Shown one piece after another: positions 1 to 11,771 of a stretch of DNA of 64,000 bases. The position numbers and the translations under genes are program-made. The notes below the pieces were generated by a model. It was not told the DNA's origin. It saw only the letters and a program-made list of their open reading frames with translations, and did no database searches. How positions within the stretch are numbered: position 1 is the stretch's first letter; each line of letters begins with the position of its first letter. Source of the stretch: Sordaria brevicollis (taxonomy: Eukaryota > Ascomycota > Sordariomycetes > Sordariales > Sordariaceae). The stretch covers positions 248,001 through 312,000 of the forward strand of contig JAUTDP010000007.1 of NCBI GenBank assembly GCA_033439795.1. Reading direction: 5' to 3'.

Positions 1-1768
1 TAACCCCTGTCTTTTTGCGAAATGAGCACCCCACAAAAGAGACGCAGGAACGCGATGCTGCATGATCGCACCAGCATTGAGGGTCGACGGGACTGACGGG
101 ATGCAGTGAGGCAGGCAAACATGATGCGGATGCCACGGGCTTCATTGTTCTCTCTTCAAGGAACGGGGCGGTTGATAAACCGGCATTTGAAAACATCACG
201 AGCATTCAGTTTGGGAATATCGTTGTTGTTGATTTAAGCGACAACAGAGCAAAAAGAGGGTGTCCCATCTGCATACACGAGGCAGGTCGGCTCTTCATGT
301 CAGCACTAAGACGGTGGCAGTGTGGTGTTGAATGGTTGCACTTTTTTGCGATCCAAGGACTGATACGTATCCAACAAGCATATACAACCGTTGGCGGGGC
401 AAAGCAATGGAACCCTTCAAGCATCACGGGATGTCTTTTGTTTTCGGGGGGATTTGCCATGCGATGTTGTCTTGCGATGGTAACCAGGGCAAAAACATGA
501 ACATCGAACGAAAAGCGCCACGCCGAGGTTCCAAACTGGAACATTGTCTTTGCCTTTTGACCTCATTGCATTCCTGAGTTTTAGAACGAAGGAGGCGTGA
601 TGATGTGTGCCTGGCGGGAGATCTACGGGGATTGATGGGTTTTACACGCAGTAGAGGTATGTATGCCCGTGCAATGGGATCTTTGTGCTCCCAGGACACT
701 GCGTCATTGCTTGCATCCACGTGCAACATTATTTTTGACAAGCCGCTCGATGGGGGCGGCACTGACGACAAACTCTTCAAGAGCTATTTCCGAAGCAAAT
801 GTTGATCAGAAGACGCGCGGAGATGGAAGGCGATACCAAGAAAACCCATTTCACCGGATTGGGGCAAGCGAGAGCCTGCAATTCAGCAGCTCATGGAAGG
901 AGGGCAGTTGGCGAGTGTTGCGCCCAGAGAGAAAGTGTGAGAAAGGGTGCCTGGACCGTCCCTTCCTCCCCATCCAAGCCATCCTTGAAGACCCCTGCTA
1001 GCTCCCCCAGACCATTTGATTTTGCCTGAATGCCGCCCTCTGATTGGTGCGCACCTTGGGCAAGAGTTCCTTCCGCGGTTCCCCAGCTCACGACGTTTTG
1101 GATTTGGCGAGCGACTGATGTTGCTTCGAGGGGTGCCTGCCACTTTGGACTGGATTGTGCCATTCTTTTTAATTGACCCGCCGTCCCCCCTGCCGGTTGA
1201 CTGAGTCTGGTCACTTCTTCTGCCTCGTTCCCTTCTTTCCAGACTTTTCAAAAAGTGTCAACCTACACCGTCCTTCTCGTCTCCTGACCTGAACCAGTAC
1301 AATCGCTACCAACCTCAACTCACATCATCCGCCTAATTTAATTCTTCTCCTTTCCACACACTCACTACGTACTACTTCTCACCAACGCTTCACACAATAC
1401 TCAGAGTATTCTAGTAATATCCATCGGGTACGTACGCGAACATCCCCATACCCAACCCCCAGACTAGTGGCCCGGTCGTCGATCCACACAATCCACCGTC
1501 CACCGCTCCACCGATTTCCGCGCGCCCACGGCTGCTCCCAGGATTGTCTGTGGTCCCCCAGGTGAAGGGTGGATGGCGGAGGAGACCCGGAACAAGATGT
1601 GATCCGCTTGGGAGGCTGGGGACCGCTGTCACAAGTTTATATCCATGAGCTCCCCGACTGACCGCGTCTTTTTCTTTCACTTCAGCTGCTCGTCGTTTTC
1701 TCCCGTCAACAACAGTCTCATAATCAGTCGATTCGACCGTTAATTACACACCCAACAACACCGTCAAA
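1..1768. other. upstream region of the GPI-anchored protein gene
   Basis: I see no convincing gene here. The open frames on both strands are short, lack recognisable motifs and do not join across plausible introns. From about 1250 to 1760 the top strand is pyrimidine-rich, which fits a promoter and 5' leader for the gene that starts at 1769. A gene running in from the left edge cannot be excluded. Confidence 0.5.
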
Positions 1769-2529
1769 ATGAAGTTCTCCGTCGCCACCGTCAGCGCTTT
1801 CGTCGCTTATGCTCTCGCTAAGCCCGCCCTCACCAACGTTGACTTCAACATCCAGGAGGGTGTCGACTACACCCTCGAGTGGATCGATGCCGAGGGTCCC
1901 GTCACCATTACCCTCATGACTGGCCCTGATGCCGAGCACATGACTCCCTACAAGACCATTGCCAGTAAGTTTTGAGCTTTACAGTATCTCTTGAAAGTGA
2001 TGCAGTTTGCTAACAGTCGAAAAAGCCGGTGTCACTGGTGACTCTTACACCTGGACTCCTGCGGACCTTCCTTCCGACACTTATGCCTTCAAGATCGCCG
2101 ATGGTCCTAACAAGGAGGATGAGAACTACAGCGTTCGCTTCCCCTACGTTGGCAGCGCCGAGCCCTCCAGCGCCTCCAGCACCTTGAGCACCATCACCAA
2201 GACTACCACATCTACCAAGGTCTCCTCCACTGCTGAGTCCAGCACTGTCGAGTCTAGCTCCGCTGCCTCCAGCACCGATGTTAGCAGCACCATCACCTCT
2301 GCCGGTAGGTTTATGCCGTGATACCTTGATGTTCATATATATCTTATCACCCATACTCACGCAAATATTATTAGCTTCTTCCGTTATCTCCTCCGCTACC
2401 AGCGCCGCTGCTACTTCTAGCGACGCTGCCCCTACTAGCGACGTCCCCAACACCAACAATGCTGAGCGTTTCGCTTCTCCTCTAGCGCTCATCCTCGGAA
2501 CCGTTGCCGCCCTCGTCTTCTTCAACTAG
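1769..2529 (+). CDS. GPI-anchored Ser/Thr-rich cell wall protein, Kre9/Knh1-like
   Basis: This is a small secreted wall protein. Three exons are inferred: 1769-1964, 2026-2304 and 2375-2529, giving about 209 residues. The start lies in a strong fungal context (CAAAATGAAG). Residues 1-18 form a signal peptide ending near ALA-KPAL. Next comes a single Kre9/Knh1-type beta-sandwich domain (motifs VDYTLEW and YTWTPADLPSDTYAFKI). A long Ser/Thr-rich stalk follows, and the protein ends with N-N-A, a probable GPI attachment site, and a hydrophobic tail (LALILGTVAALVFF). Proteins of this family sit in the plasma membrane or wall and are linked to beta-glucan assembly; the precise role is not shown here. 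Intron 1 has two in-frame acceptors, at 2016 and 2025. I prefer 2025 because the branch site TGCTAAC (2007-2013) is too close to 2016. Codon use is strongly biased to C-ending codons, suggesting high expression. Confidence 0.85.
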
Positions 2530-4595
2530 GAAGCCTACGATTATGTAATCGAAGAAAGCTGCAACACCTTTTGACGTGGCTCTCGTACATAATTTTCTTC
2601 TTTCTTGACGGAGCAACATGTTCATAATTGAGCTTCGACACCCCTGCACGCTCCAAACGACCGAAACCCCATTACAGTCCGCATTTGGAAGTTGGGATAA
2701 TTCTGCTCTTGGAGTTAGCTGGGCGATTTACTGTGGGAAAATTTGGGCGCTTTTTGATGGCTTAATGAAGGGACGGATACAAACGGGAGGAGAGTTGTTG
2801 CGGCAAAAGTGTGGCTGTGGACTATAATACCCCCGATGATGGATAATGAAGCTGCTTAATGTGCATAATTTCTACTGCTAGGCTTATCAAGGATGAGTCT
2901 TACCACGTCTTGTGTACGGATTCAACAGGATGGGCGCTGGGCAACTATCTCATCGCGTGAGCAGTTTGAGTGACTGGTTACCCTAACTCAGCCGTCGAGA
3001 TATCCCTTTACCGGCCTGGTTTCAATGCTATTATGGTGACCTCATGCCCAACTGATCAACGCAGAAGTGCCAACCACAAACAACACCCACATATCCCATG
3101 TTTCTCCAGGTTCCCCGGATTCCATTCCTTTGGTGATCGTTCACTTACCAAAAAAATGCAGGGAGACGATGCAGGGACCAGTCCCCACACGGGCCAAGTG
3201 GAATGCCGGCATGGAAAGACGTCACAGGTCTGATTGTTTGACATCTGGTGCTTGCCGGCTTGGTGGTAGGACAATGGGTTTAAGTACAAGTTCAGGGTCA
3301 CGCAAACATGGATATAGGTAGACATGGGATACACGGCACCAAAAACCCCTCAACCGTTGAACCGCCCAACGGTCAGACGGATAGCTGCATGCGTACGTAC
3401 CGCAGACGGTAGTGCCGTGTTGCCTTGTGCTAGCTTACCCGTGTTTCCGTGATCCGTACCCTTAATCCCCAAGCTGATCTGTTAATGCCGTCCGCTATGG
3501 CAATTCCGGCTCTACCGTTTAGTGTCTTCTTTGTCTTTTGCGGAGATGAAGAGGGGTTTCGGCGCAAACATTGATTATCACAATCTTCGAATTCTCGGTG
3601 CCGTGTAGCAGAAGCCGAGTCCTTTGACTGTTGAGGTCCTGTGGCTTCTCTCTTTGCCCCTGATGCCTGGCAGATATACACAACGTTGCCGTAACGCCTA
3701 CTGTTATGTCGTCGGAGTCCGTGGAAAATCTTGTTGGACTGTTGGACGGGCTTGCTTTAAACCCGGTAGCTGAACCGGTGAAGCCTTCTCTGCTGAAGCC
3801 GGTGGCGGGATGGGTCTAGATTCCGGGTGTTGTATGAGGGCGGGGATTCAGTACGGCACGGTAAACCGCCGTGATGACGATTTGTTGCGTTTTTTTTCGA
3901 GGAAGGGATGAGTAAAAGGGAGGGAGAGAAGAGGCCGAAGGAAAAGCGGCCTGGGCTGGAAAGCACGTTAAGATCAAAGGCATGGGCCGGACGGGTAAGA
4001 GAGGGGTAGATGGAAGTGGAATATTCATTTCAAACTTTCAGCCTTGTGGGGATGGCACGGGATGGGGTTGAGGCCGGGGTAGCTGTTGAGGCCAGGGGGT
4101 GATGAGAATGCGGCGGAAAGAGGACATGTTATATTGGGGATCTTGAGTACTTGGTTCATGAGGGTTGAAGATCCGGTGAGACCAGATCATAAGTGTCGTG
4201 TCGATTCAACTTTTCTTTCTGTCTTTTCTTGATTATTAGACGACACACAATACTCGTGTAGCTTGTTGTCTGTTATCCATCAATCTCGTTTCGCTTCTGC
4301 GGTCTTCATACCGACCGATGTCGTCTAAAACAGTAGCAAAAGACATGTGAACGCCGCTTGTAATGCTCCTTAGAGAGATGTTTTGCTCGGTCGATGTTGA
4401 TTTATATGCAGAAAACGTGTATATGCAATATGAAAATGCCCTATGATCGTCGGCTTCGGTTTCAGAATACAATCCGCTCTCCCAGCCTGGATGCCGCCGC
4501 CAATAAGAATATTTGTTTATCCCCTTCTAATGTCGCTTTTTTCGCAAACATGTTCTTATGTTGTCCTGTATTCCTTTTACATCCTCCAGACAATT
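2530..4595. other. convergent intergenic region
   Basis: Two kilobases separate the 3' ends of the wall protein gene and the phosphatase gene. That is long for a convergent pair. The open frames inside (for example minus-strand frames at 3430-3681 and 3757-4028) have no recognisable domain or signal. Only 3' UTRs and possible non-coding transcripts are expected. Confidence 0.4.
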
Positions 4596-6005
4596 TTAAA
4601 GGCGCGCCTTCGGCGTGGCCATGTCTGCCGGCTCCTCAGAAACAAGTACCACGACCACACAGATATCGTCCTCCTTGCCGCCGTGCCACGCGTCCTGGGG
4701 GTAGTACTTCTTCACCTCCTTGGCGAACGGGCCGTCCAACTTCGCATTCATGCTTGCTGACTTGGCAGCGCTGACAATGTGCGTAGCAATGAAGCTCTGT
4801 AATGTGAAGATAGGCTTGTCATCGCTGTCGAGCTTGGTGAAGGGAGTCAGGTCCTCGGCGACCTGGACCCCGGCATCGGTACCCTTCCATGCGCCGAGCT
4901 TCTGCATTGTGCTGCTCACCAGACGGAGAATGTCCTGGTTGAACAGATTATCCCAAAGACCATCACTTCCAAAAACGACGACATCTCCATGCTTCAGCTT
5001 GTGGCGGGTCACATCGGCATCGCGGGGCTGGTCGATAAGCAGTCCCCCGCCAAAGGTCGCGGCGCGGAGCAACATGCTGGGCGGAACCACGCTTAGCTGG
5101 AAGGGAGTGTTGAAGGCGTGTGTCTGGGGTTCGCTGGCGGTGTGCACGCCGTTGAGCCTGAGTATTATGAAGCCACTGTCGCCAAGGTTCGCAACCTCCA
5201 TTGTGCCGCTCTCATCCAGCATACCAACCACCGCCGTACTGCCACCAGCCTTGATAGTAGGGTCATGGCAGACGGCCTCGTAGCCCTTCTGCATCAACGA
5301 GCGTGCTGTCAATGGCGCCTCGCCGCTGCTGCTGTTCCCACTTCCACCACCGACCGCTGGTGACCCATTGGCCGCCGCCGCCGCCGCAACCTTGGTGGGC
5401 TGCTTATCGTTCTCGTATGCGGCAGCCGCCATGTAGTCGCAGAAGGCATGCGAAAAGTCGGCCGGGTCGACACCGCTATCCATCCAGCCGCCAACACCAT
5501 CGGCTACGCCCAGCGCAACCTCGCCGGGCTTGTTCCCTACGCGGCTAACGAAGAAAGCATCCTGACCGGACTCTGGGCGCGCCGACTTTGCCTTCTTGCC
5601 GGGCTTGGATACCCGGTGGTAAGGGTTGAAGTGGAAGACGTGGGTAGACGGGTTGAAGGGGCGACCCTTGGCGACGTACGAGGCGGCGATGTTGTAGACG
5701 AACTTGGTAGGACCGGATCCGGAGGCAGGCTGCTCGGCGGCCGTCGAGTATGTCGCTTTCGTCATGAGCTGGTGGGCAATCCGTTGTCCCACTCTCGGAG
5801 GCAGTGTGCTCAGATATCGCATGCCGTCGACGGCGGATCGGTTGTGGTTATTATGGCTGAGAAGGAGGTACGACGACGCGGTGCTGCTGCTGCTCCTGCT
5901 CGAGGTAGGGCTGATGCCGGTCAGGGTCGAGGGGGACCTCGCCAGACGCAGGCGGGCTGTATGACATGGGCCCGACAGCGTGCGGAGAGCGCTAACGGAC
6001 GCCAT
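4596..6005 (-). CDS. PTC7: mitochondrial PP2C-type protein phosphatase (Ptc7/PPTC7/Azr1 family)
   Basis: This is a single-exon gene of 469 residues. The first ~90 residues are Ser/Arg-rich with almost no acidic residues, as in a mitochondrial presequence. The PP2C core follows: GQDAFF (D149), GVADGVGGW (DG at 169-170), GGSTAVVGM, NLGDSGF (275-278), FGSDGLWDN (346-353) and the final EDD metal ligands at 445-447. All metal-binding aspartates expected for an active enzyme are visible. A low-complexity Ala/Gly/Ser insert lies at about 205-228. In yeast, Ptc7 acts in mitochondria and has been tied to coenzyme Q biosynthesis through Coq7. The same role is likely here but is inferred. The gene lies head to head with the succinate dehydrogenase gene at 7215, another mitochondrial protein. 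The C-terminal five residues are variable-looking and probably unstructured. Confidence 0.9.
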   Translation of the reverse strand: MASVSALRTLSGPCHTARLRLARSPSTLTGISPTSSRSSSSTASSYLLLSHNNHNRSAVDGMRYLSTLPPRVGQRIAHQLMTKATYSTAAEQPASGSGPTKFVYNIAASYVAKGRPFNPSTHVFHFNPYHRVSKPGKKAKSARPESGQDAFFVSRVGNKPGEVALGVADGVGGWMDSGVDPADFSHAFCDYMAAAAYENDKQPTKVAAAAAANGSPAVGGGSGNSSSGEAPLTARSLMQKGYEAVCHDPTIKAGGSTAVVGMLDESGTMEVANLGDSGFIILRLNGVHTASEPQTHAFNTPFQLSVVPPSMLLRAATFGGGLLIDQPRDADVTRHKLKHGDVVVFGSDGLWDNLFNQDILRLVSSTMQKLGAWKGTDAGVQVAEDLTPFTKLDSDDKPIFTLQSFIATHIVSAAKSASMNAKLDGPFAKEVKKYYPQDAWHGGKEDDICVVVVLVSEEPADMATPKARL

Positions 6006-7214
6006 TGCTTGGTCGGACAGTCAATTGCCCAGGTTGCGGAGGGGGGTTGGGGGTGGTGGAAACTCTTGCAATCGGCCAGGGGGAACAGGTCAATGGAAAG
6101 ACGTGATTGGTATGCCCCTGTGGTTCCTTCTTTGAGGTGGTCAGGGAAGAAACGAGCTGAGATCGGTGATCAATGGTAAGGTATAAGATACGCCGTAGAG
6201 GTAAGAACTAGGCTTTTGGTTGCGAAGCCCCTGTGGGCCCGCTGTGTAGAGAGAAAGGTTATAGAAAGGAGAGGTGTCTGTAAACCATGATAGTGTCTCG
6301 CTGCGCGGGCAATCAACAAACGACATCAATCGCCGGCAAAGCGAGCGGGAAGACTGACGACAGGAACGCACGTCAGAACAAATCCGATGTGCGAAAAGTG
6401 GACCTGGCTCCAGACATTACGGTTTGCGAATGTCGTGAGGCGAGGGTTGGGGTTATCTGTGTGAGAAGGGGGAGGTGTTAGCGCGCTAGCGCTGTTTAGC
6501 GACTGCCAAGGTGAACGCGGCTAACATCCACGGCATCCGTGTTGCTGTCGCGGTGCCGGCATCTTCTCCATTCGTTCGATCTTGTGCCAGGCGAGACGCT
6601 TTGAACACATGTGAACAGGTACGTAATGCGACAGCCTCACCACAGCGATTTCAGGGATGTAATGTTTTGGCTGCCACCCAAGCACCAGATATATACCGGC
6701 TCATCCACTTCTGTAATGATCTCAAATAGCGTAGCAGACGAACCAGTGGTTCTGGAAAATCAGATAATCAGCGACAATCAGGGATAGATAGTTGCCGTTC
6801 CCGGTTAGCCGCTGTTCGGATAGCACGGCTAGTGGGCATTCAGTGGCATTCCCCACGGTCGGAAGTCGGGACGCTGAAGAATAAGTGGCGCCTGATTGGT
6901 CGCTGTATACCGAGGTGTTCCGGGAACTCGAAGGCGGTTTGAAAGAAAGTCATGACGGCCCGGGGGGTCAGGCAGAGCCCGCGTGCCCGCCCGGATACGC
7001 CACTCACAGTAAAAGGCCATCTCCGTCCACTGCGACATCCTCTCACGCAGACACTCGCTCCGCCCTGTGAACCCGGTTCCGGTTGATTTAAACGTAGTCT
7101 GGCATTTCACCCTCATCCGCCAAGCGGCTTCCCTTCTTGCTTTTCCGCAACCTGTCTCGTCTCCGTCTCTCGTCGTCGTCGTCCTCCACCAGTATCACAC
7201 ACATCGCCAGCAAA
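6006..7214. promoter_or_regulatory. divergent promoter region, phosphatase / succinate dehydrogenase
   Basis: This 1.2 kb holds the upstream regions of two divergent genes for mitochondrial proteins. The open frames inside are short and unrecognised. I could not identify a specific transcription factor site with confidence. Confidence 0.5.
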
Positions 7215-8204
7215 ATGGCCGCTCTCCGCTCCTCGTCCGCCCGTGTCCTCGCCGCCGTCTCCCGGCCGGCCTTCCGCCCCGTCGCCGCCGCCCGCGGCAT
7301 GGCCAACCTCGCCGACGGTGCTACCCAGAGCCAGACTGCCGCTCCTGAGAAGAGCCCCAAGCTCAAGACCTTCCAGATCTACCGCTGGAACCCCGACACC
7401 CCGACCGAGAAGCCGCGCATGCAGAGCTACACCCTCGACCTCAACAAGACCGGTCCCATGGTCCTCGACGCCCTTGTCCGCATCAAGAATGAGCTCGACC
7501 CTACCCTTACCTTCCGCCGCTCGTGCCGTGAGGGTATCTGCGGTTCCTGCGCCATGAACATCAACGGCACCAACACCCTTGCCTGCTTGTGTATGTTTGG
7601 GCCATAAATATCCCTCGGGATGGACGGAATACTGATTGCGTCGAAAACACAGGCCGCATTCCCGCCGACAACAGCGCTGAGATGAAGATCTACCCTCTTC
7701 CTCACACCTACGTCGTCAAGGATCTCGTCCCCGATCTTACCCTCTTCTACAAGCAGTACAAGTCCATCAAGCCCTACCTCCAGAGGGACACCCCCTCCCC
7801 TGATGTAAGTGGAGATGCCTGGCTGTATGAATCGGTGCGCGCGTACAAACAGATGAACTAACCTACTACGTCATCACGTATAGGGCAAGGAGTACCGTCA
7901 GAGCAAGGCCGACCGCAAGAAGCTTGACGGTCTCTACGAGTGCATTCTCTGCGCCTGCTGCTCTACTTCCTGCCCCTCTTACTGGTGGAACTCCGAGGAG
8001 TACCTCGGCCCTGCTATCCTCCTCCAGTCTTACCGCTGGCTCGCCGACTCCCGTGATGAGCGCCACGCTCAGCGCAAGGATGCCCTCAACAACTCCATGA
8101 GCTTGTACCGCTGCCACACCATTCTCAACTGCACCCGTACCTGCCCCAAGGGTCTCAACCCCGGTCTCGCCATTGCCAACATCAAGAAGGAGCTCGCCTT
8201 CTAA
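7215..8204 (+). CDS. SDH2: succinate dehydrogenase iron-sulfur subunit (SdhB/Sdh2)
   Basis: This is the electron-transfer subunit of mitochondrial complex II, which passes electrons from the flavoprotein subunit to ubiquinone. Exons are 7215-7590, 7653-7804 and 7884-8204, giving 282 residues. The ATG at 7215 sits in a consensus context (AGCAAAATGGCC). Residues 1-35 are an Arg/Ala-rich mitochondrial presequence. The [2Fe-2S] ligands are Cys104, Cys109, Cys112 and Cys124. The C-terminal ferredoxin-like domain has [12 protein letters not shown] (Cys196, 199, 202, 206) and [14 protein letters not shown] (Cys253, 259, 263), which supply the [4Fe-4S] and [3Fe-4S] clusters. The full set is intact. 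Introns are 62 and 79 nt with GTATGT and GTAAGT donors. The first intron splits the codon for the Cys just after the [2Fe-2S] ligand set. Codon bias is strong, as expected for an abundant enzyme. Confidence 0.97.
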
Positions 8205-8907
8205 ATGCCGTCAACTTTAAACCCACGACAATGCGATAATCACCGTGCGGATTAGGAGAGAGAAATCAAGTCGAGAGAGGAGAGGACCGCGCGCGCGGAT
8301 GTGGCGGGAAGCTTGCGCTTGACTAGCGAGAATGGCGGCGGATGGTCCGGGAAGATCCGGGCACGGTATATGTAACAAACCTGTACCCTGTCTCGTGCAT
8401 GGCTGGAGTTTACTATTGTCACAGTAACAGCAATACGAAATTGGTTTTCTTGTCAAATATACCTTTTTCTATATATCCTTATCAAAGGAGAGGGGCTATC
8501 AGATAGCTAGAGCAAGCGAAGAAGAAGAGATTGGAAAGCACTGGCAGGAAGAGAGGCCCTAGTTTTGGATGAGAGGTATATATGTTGAATTAATCATGGC
8601 GTCAAAAATAGGGAATCAAACAACTGCTTTTTGCAACCAAAGCCAAAAACATCCCCGTTTTGGTGTTCCTTGTTAACTTTTTGGTTTCCCCGGATTTCCG
8701 CCCCCTTGGCTAACACTTGGCAAAGCATATCGGATAGTAGGGGATATCTGGAAGGAAACAGCAATGGCCGAATAGCTCCATGGACCTTGATCTCCGTCAT
8801 CGCCGCGACATCCTACAACAATTACCGGCGCTTCCGGCTTCCCTATTCCAACTATCTCCAGCAACTTTTTCCAACTCTCGGGTTCCGTACCATCCATCAT
8901 CATCACT
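8205..8907. other. convergent intergenic region
   Basis: These 0.7 kb lie between the 3' ends of the SdhB gene and the small secreted protein gene. I see no coding signal. The AT-rich stretch around 8450-8480 is a plausible 3' end signal for the SdhB transcript. Confidence 0.4.
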
Positions 8908-9689
8908 TTACTCCGCCGTATCCGCAATAGTGAAGATGGGCTCATAAACCAAATCAACCGGCACAAAGTCCTGAGTGGTTGTCGCATGGGCTGTATCGTT
9001 TATCATCTTGTCAGCACGGATTCATCACCAACATTTGTTGTCAAGACATGACTTACGCAACTTCCACCTAACAACCCACCCCTCCTCACCACTCTCAGTC
9101 TTCAAACTCTTAAACGCCACCCACCCCCCCGGAGCCGCATAAGTCACCGTGTTCGCCGGCTTTCCTTCGGTCGTTGGTACGCTATTGAGCGTAAAGCTCG
9201 CCCACTCGCAGTCTAAGGCGATATCACCATCACCCTCTGCAGAACTACAGGTGGCCGCCGGGTCTTCCAAGGTGGTCAGCTCCATCAGGCCCGCGCGGGC
9301 GTTGCCGACGAGGGCAATGGCTTTGGTCTTGGGCGTGCTGGGTGGTGACCCAGGGATGATGCCGGCCCAGTTGTGCAGCTCGACTAAGCCGGTCTCTTTG
9401 TTGGGTACGGCGTAGAATTTGATGGGGTCGCCGCTGTTGGAAGGGGAGGCGTCGGGGAAGACGCCGAGGACGGAGCCGGAGGTGCTGAGGTAGTGGCCGT
9501 CTAGGGAGGCGCCGCCGCTTAGAAGGAGTGTTAGTTTGAGGTGAGTCGGAATGGGCGTGGGAGGTTGGATGTGACATACCCGGAAATGCGAAGGGTGTAG
9601 ATGGGAGAGGGAGGGGAGGGCTCTACGTATACTGGAGCTGCGTAGGTGGTGGAAGTGAGGTAGCTGAGGATGAGTGTCTGCCACTTCAT
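8908..9689 (-). CDS. small secreted protein of unknown function
   Basis: This is a 217-residue secreted protein rebuilt from three exons: 9580-9689, 9057-9517 and 8908-8990, read on the minus strand. The start MKWQTLILSYLTSTTYAAP is a good signal peptide with cleavage near TYA-AP. The body is Gly/Ser-rich at first (ISGGGASLDGHYLSTSG), then a compact domain (IKFYAVPNKETGLVELHNW and GGWVAFKSL) with two cysteines near SCSS and DCEW. The last exon ends in DLVYEPIFTIADTAE. Both introns have good donors (GTATGT, GTAAGT), and joining them keeps frame through conserved-looking sequence. The fold could be a small beta-rich extracellular domain like those in fungal wall or spore-coat proteins, but I do not recognise the family. 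It is transcribed divergently from another secreted-protein gene at 11772. Confidence 0.72.
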
Positions 9690-11771
9690 TGTGTTGGTGT
9701 TGATGGCGGTTGGAGTCCTAATAGACTGTGTGGTTTGAGTTGTTCAGGTGATAGGGTTGGGATTAAGGATGAGTCCTGATGAGGTTGATATGTATGAAGG
9801 ATATGTGAAGAGACTCGAGTCTCTGGTAGGTATGTTGGCGTTATGTTTGTGTTTTCTTTGCTTCTCTTGATCACCAAAACACATCTATCCATCGTCTGGA
9901 GCAGATCAGTCCTTGCCCTTTTATGGTTTGCGGACCTATCCCATCTTCGTGTCCCGGTTTGCTAAACCTCTCTTTTCCGTTTGTTTCTCCGTACCTTTGC
10001 GGCTCAACCTCCGATACTTTCACTCCGTCACTCCACCAGCTACAACACATCATCCCACTCTGGTCACCCACGTATAGCTTCAAAATTTTTCCATCTCGAT
10101 CTTCCTTTACTCGTCGGCGTCACTTCCGACGTAATGTGTTGCAATCGAGCCACCTTGGCCACTTGGCGATTTTGCCCGAGTGACGGCAATTTACGATTTA
10201 ACAGCCTGGGCGATGTCATTAGAGTTTTACCGCGACCATTCTCCCTCCTTTTCAGATGCAGGTAACACCAAAGGGGCAATGAGATTCTCGGAGGCATTGT
10301 CAAAGAAAATCCTTCTCAAGACTTCATGATGGTAAATCCATCGACATCTTCATTGCCCAGCGTCTTGTCGCTCTATATATGGCTGGCCAAGCTCACATCA
10401 TCTGGTTCAATGCCACTGGGTTACGAGTTGCAAAATGTCTCTAACTGGCAGTTAAGGCTTATGCCGGATGTATCCTTCCTCTTGAACCCAAATGAGCGAC
10501 AGTTGAGAAGTGTCGATCGAGAGTTCCAAGAAGGAACGTTGAAGATTGAGGTTTTTCTGTATCCACTCGTCGCAATTCGTATCATAGCATGACTTCCCCG
10601 TGGGAAAGAGATCTGAAAATACCAGTGGCTTCCATCGGTTCTGGAATATTGCCAGTATATTAGCACAGCCGCACTGGATATTTTTCCTGGTTAGGTGATC
10701 AGTAAAGCCAAGGATCTTATATAGACCCATCACGTCGTTCCAATTTGTTTACCTTGCGACATGTTTCCATGGGTTAGTCTTGCTAGCTCATTATTGATAC
10801 TTCTATAGGTCATTTCAAGACGCTATATGCTCTTCATATGATGAAGACACTCTTTAACCATCCACAGCTTTCTCTTTCATCTACAACCGCACCTCTGTTA
10901 GATTGAGGAGGAAGTGCCGTTAGGTTGCAAAAATATAGAACGAACGACTACCCTTACCCCTTGACATCACACAGGTGAACAGCTGTCAAACTCGGAATCG
11001 ACGTCGAGACGGGAAGAACGTAACGATATCGAGCAATCAAGTTTGCCAACCTGGGAGTCGGCATGTATCCCAATCAATCTCACGTTGACTACCTAATCGT
11101 GCTTGCTTGACTTTGTGCTACTGGCATGGAGTGACCCATACGGGAACACTGTCCTTCCAGTCCTTCGTTTTAGGCAGCGAGTATTCGACACTCACATAAT
11201 TTTTGCTTAGCCCCATACAGTTCCGTCTTGGCTTCCCTCATGTTATGTAGTTAAAGACACTGCGGAGGCTACGGTAACTCATCCGTTTCTCAACACCGGG
11301 TAAATCAGTTCCACTACTTTTGCCGGAGGGGTTGACGGAACCAGAAAGCGTTAACAACACCATTATTCTGCTTCTTGGATGGAGCACGGTCGATCGATAT
11401 ATAAAATGTTGAACTGTGCCTCTTCCTAGATCCTTCTACCAAAGGGTCGGTTGCAGAACCAAGCTCTAGATGAGCATCAAGTTGATGGTATGGCGCTCTT
11501 GGAAAAGCCTTTTGGCGAGAAGTAAAATCCGAGACTTCACATTGTACTCGGATTTGGGAAATTGGAAATCATGCACTTGAGATTCCATCCTCGGTGTGAA
11601 GCGGACCGAGAAACGTAACTGGACTTGTGTACAGCAAACCATTGGGAAGAGCAAGAGTATAAAAGTCGTAGACACCTCACCTTGTTGTTGTCATGAGTAA
11701 CACGGTGAGAGATTATCAGACATCCTATCCATCACGCTTCTCACCTAAACTCCGTGTTTGCTATCTTCAAC
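9690..11771. promoter_or_regulatory. divergent upstream region between two secreted-protein genes
   Basis: This 2.1 kb has no recognisable gene. It serves as the upstream region for secreted-protein genes on both sides. A TATATAAAA sequence near 11398 and a closer TATAAAAG at 11658-11665 lie on the top strand ahead of the gene at 11772. Scattered open frames of 70-95 codons (for example 10326-10592) show no domain and no supporting splice structure. Confidence 0.45.
11658..11665 (+). promoter_or_regulatory. TATA box
   Basis: A perfect TATAAAAG lies 107 bp upstream of the ATG at 11772, a plausible distance for a short 5' leader. TATA-type promoters in fungi are common in regulated, secreted-protein genes. 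Confidence 0.5.

Noticed and set aside
5448..6179. 243-codon plus-strand open frame
   Set aside because: It is antisense to the phosphatase N-terminus and has no domain.
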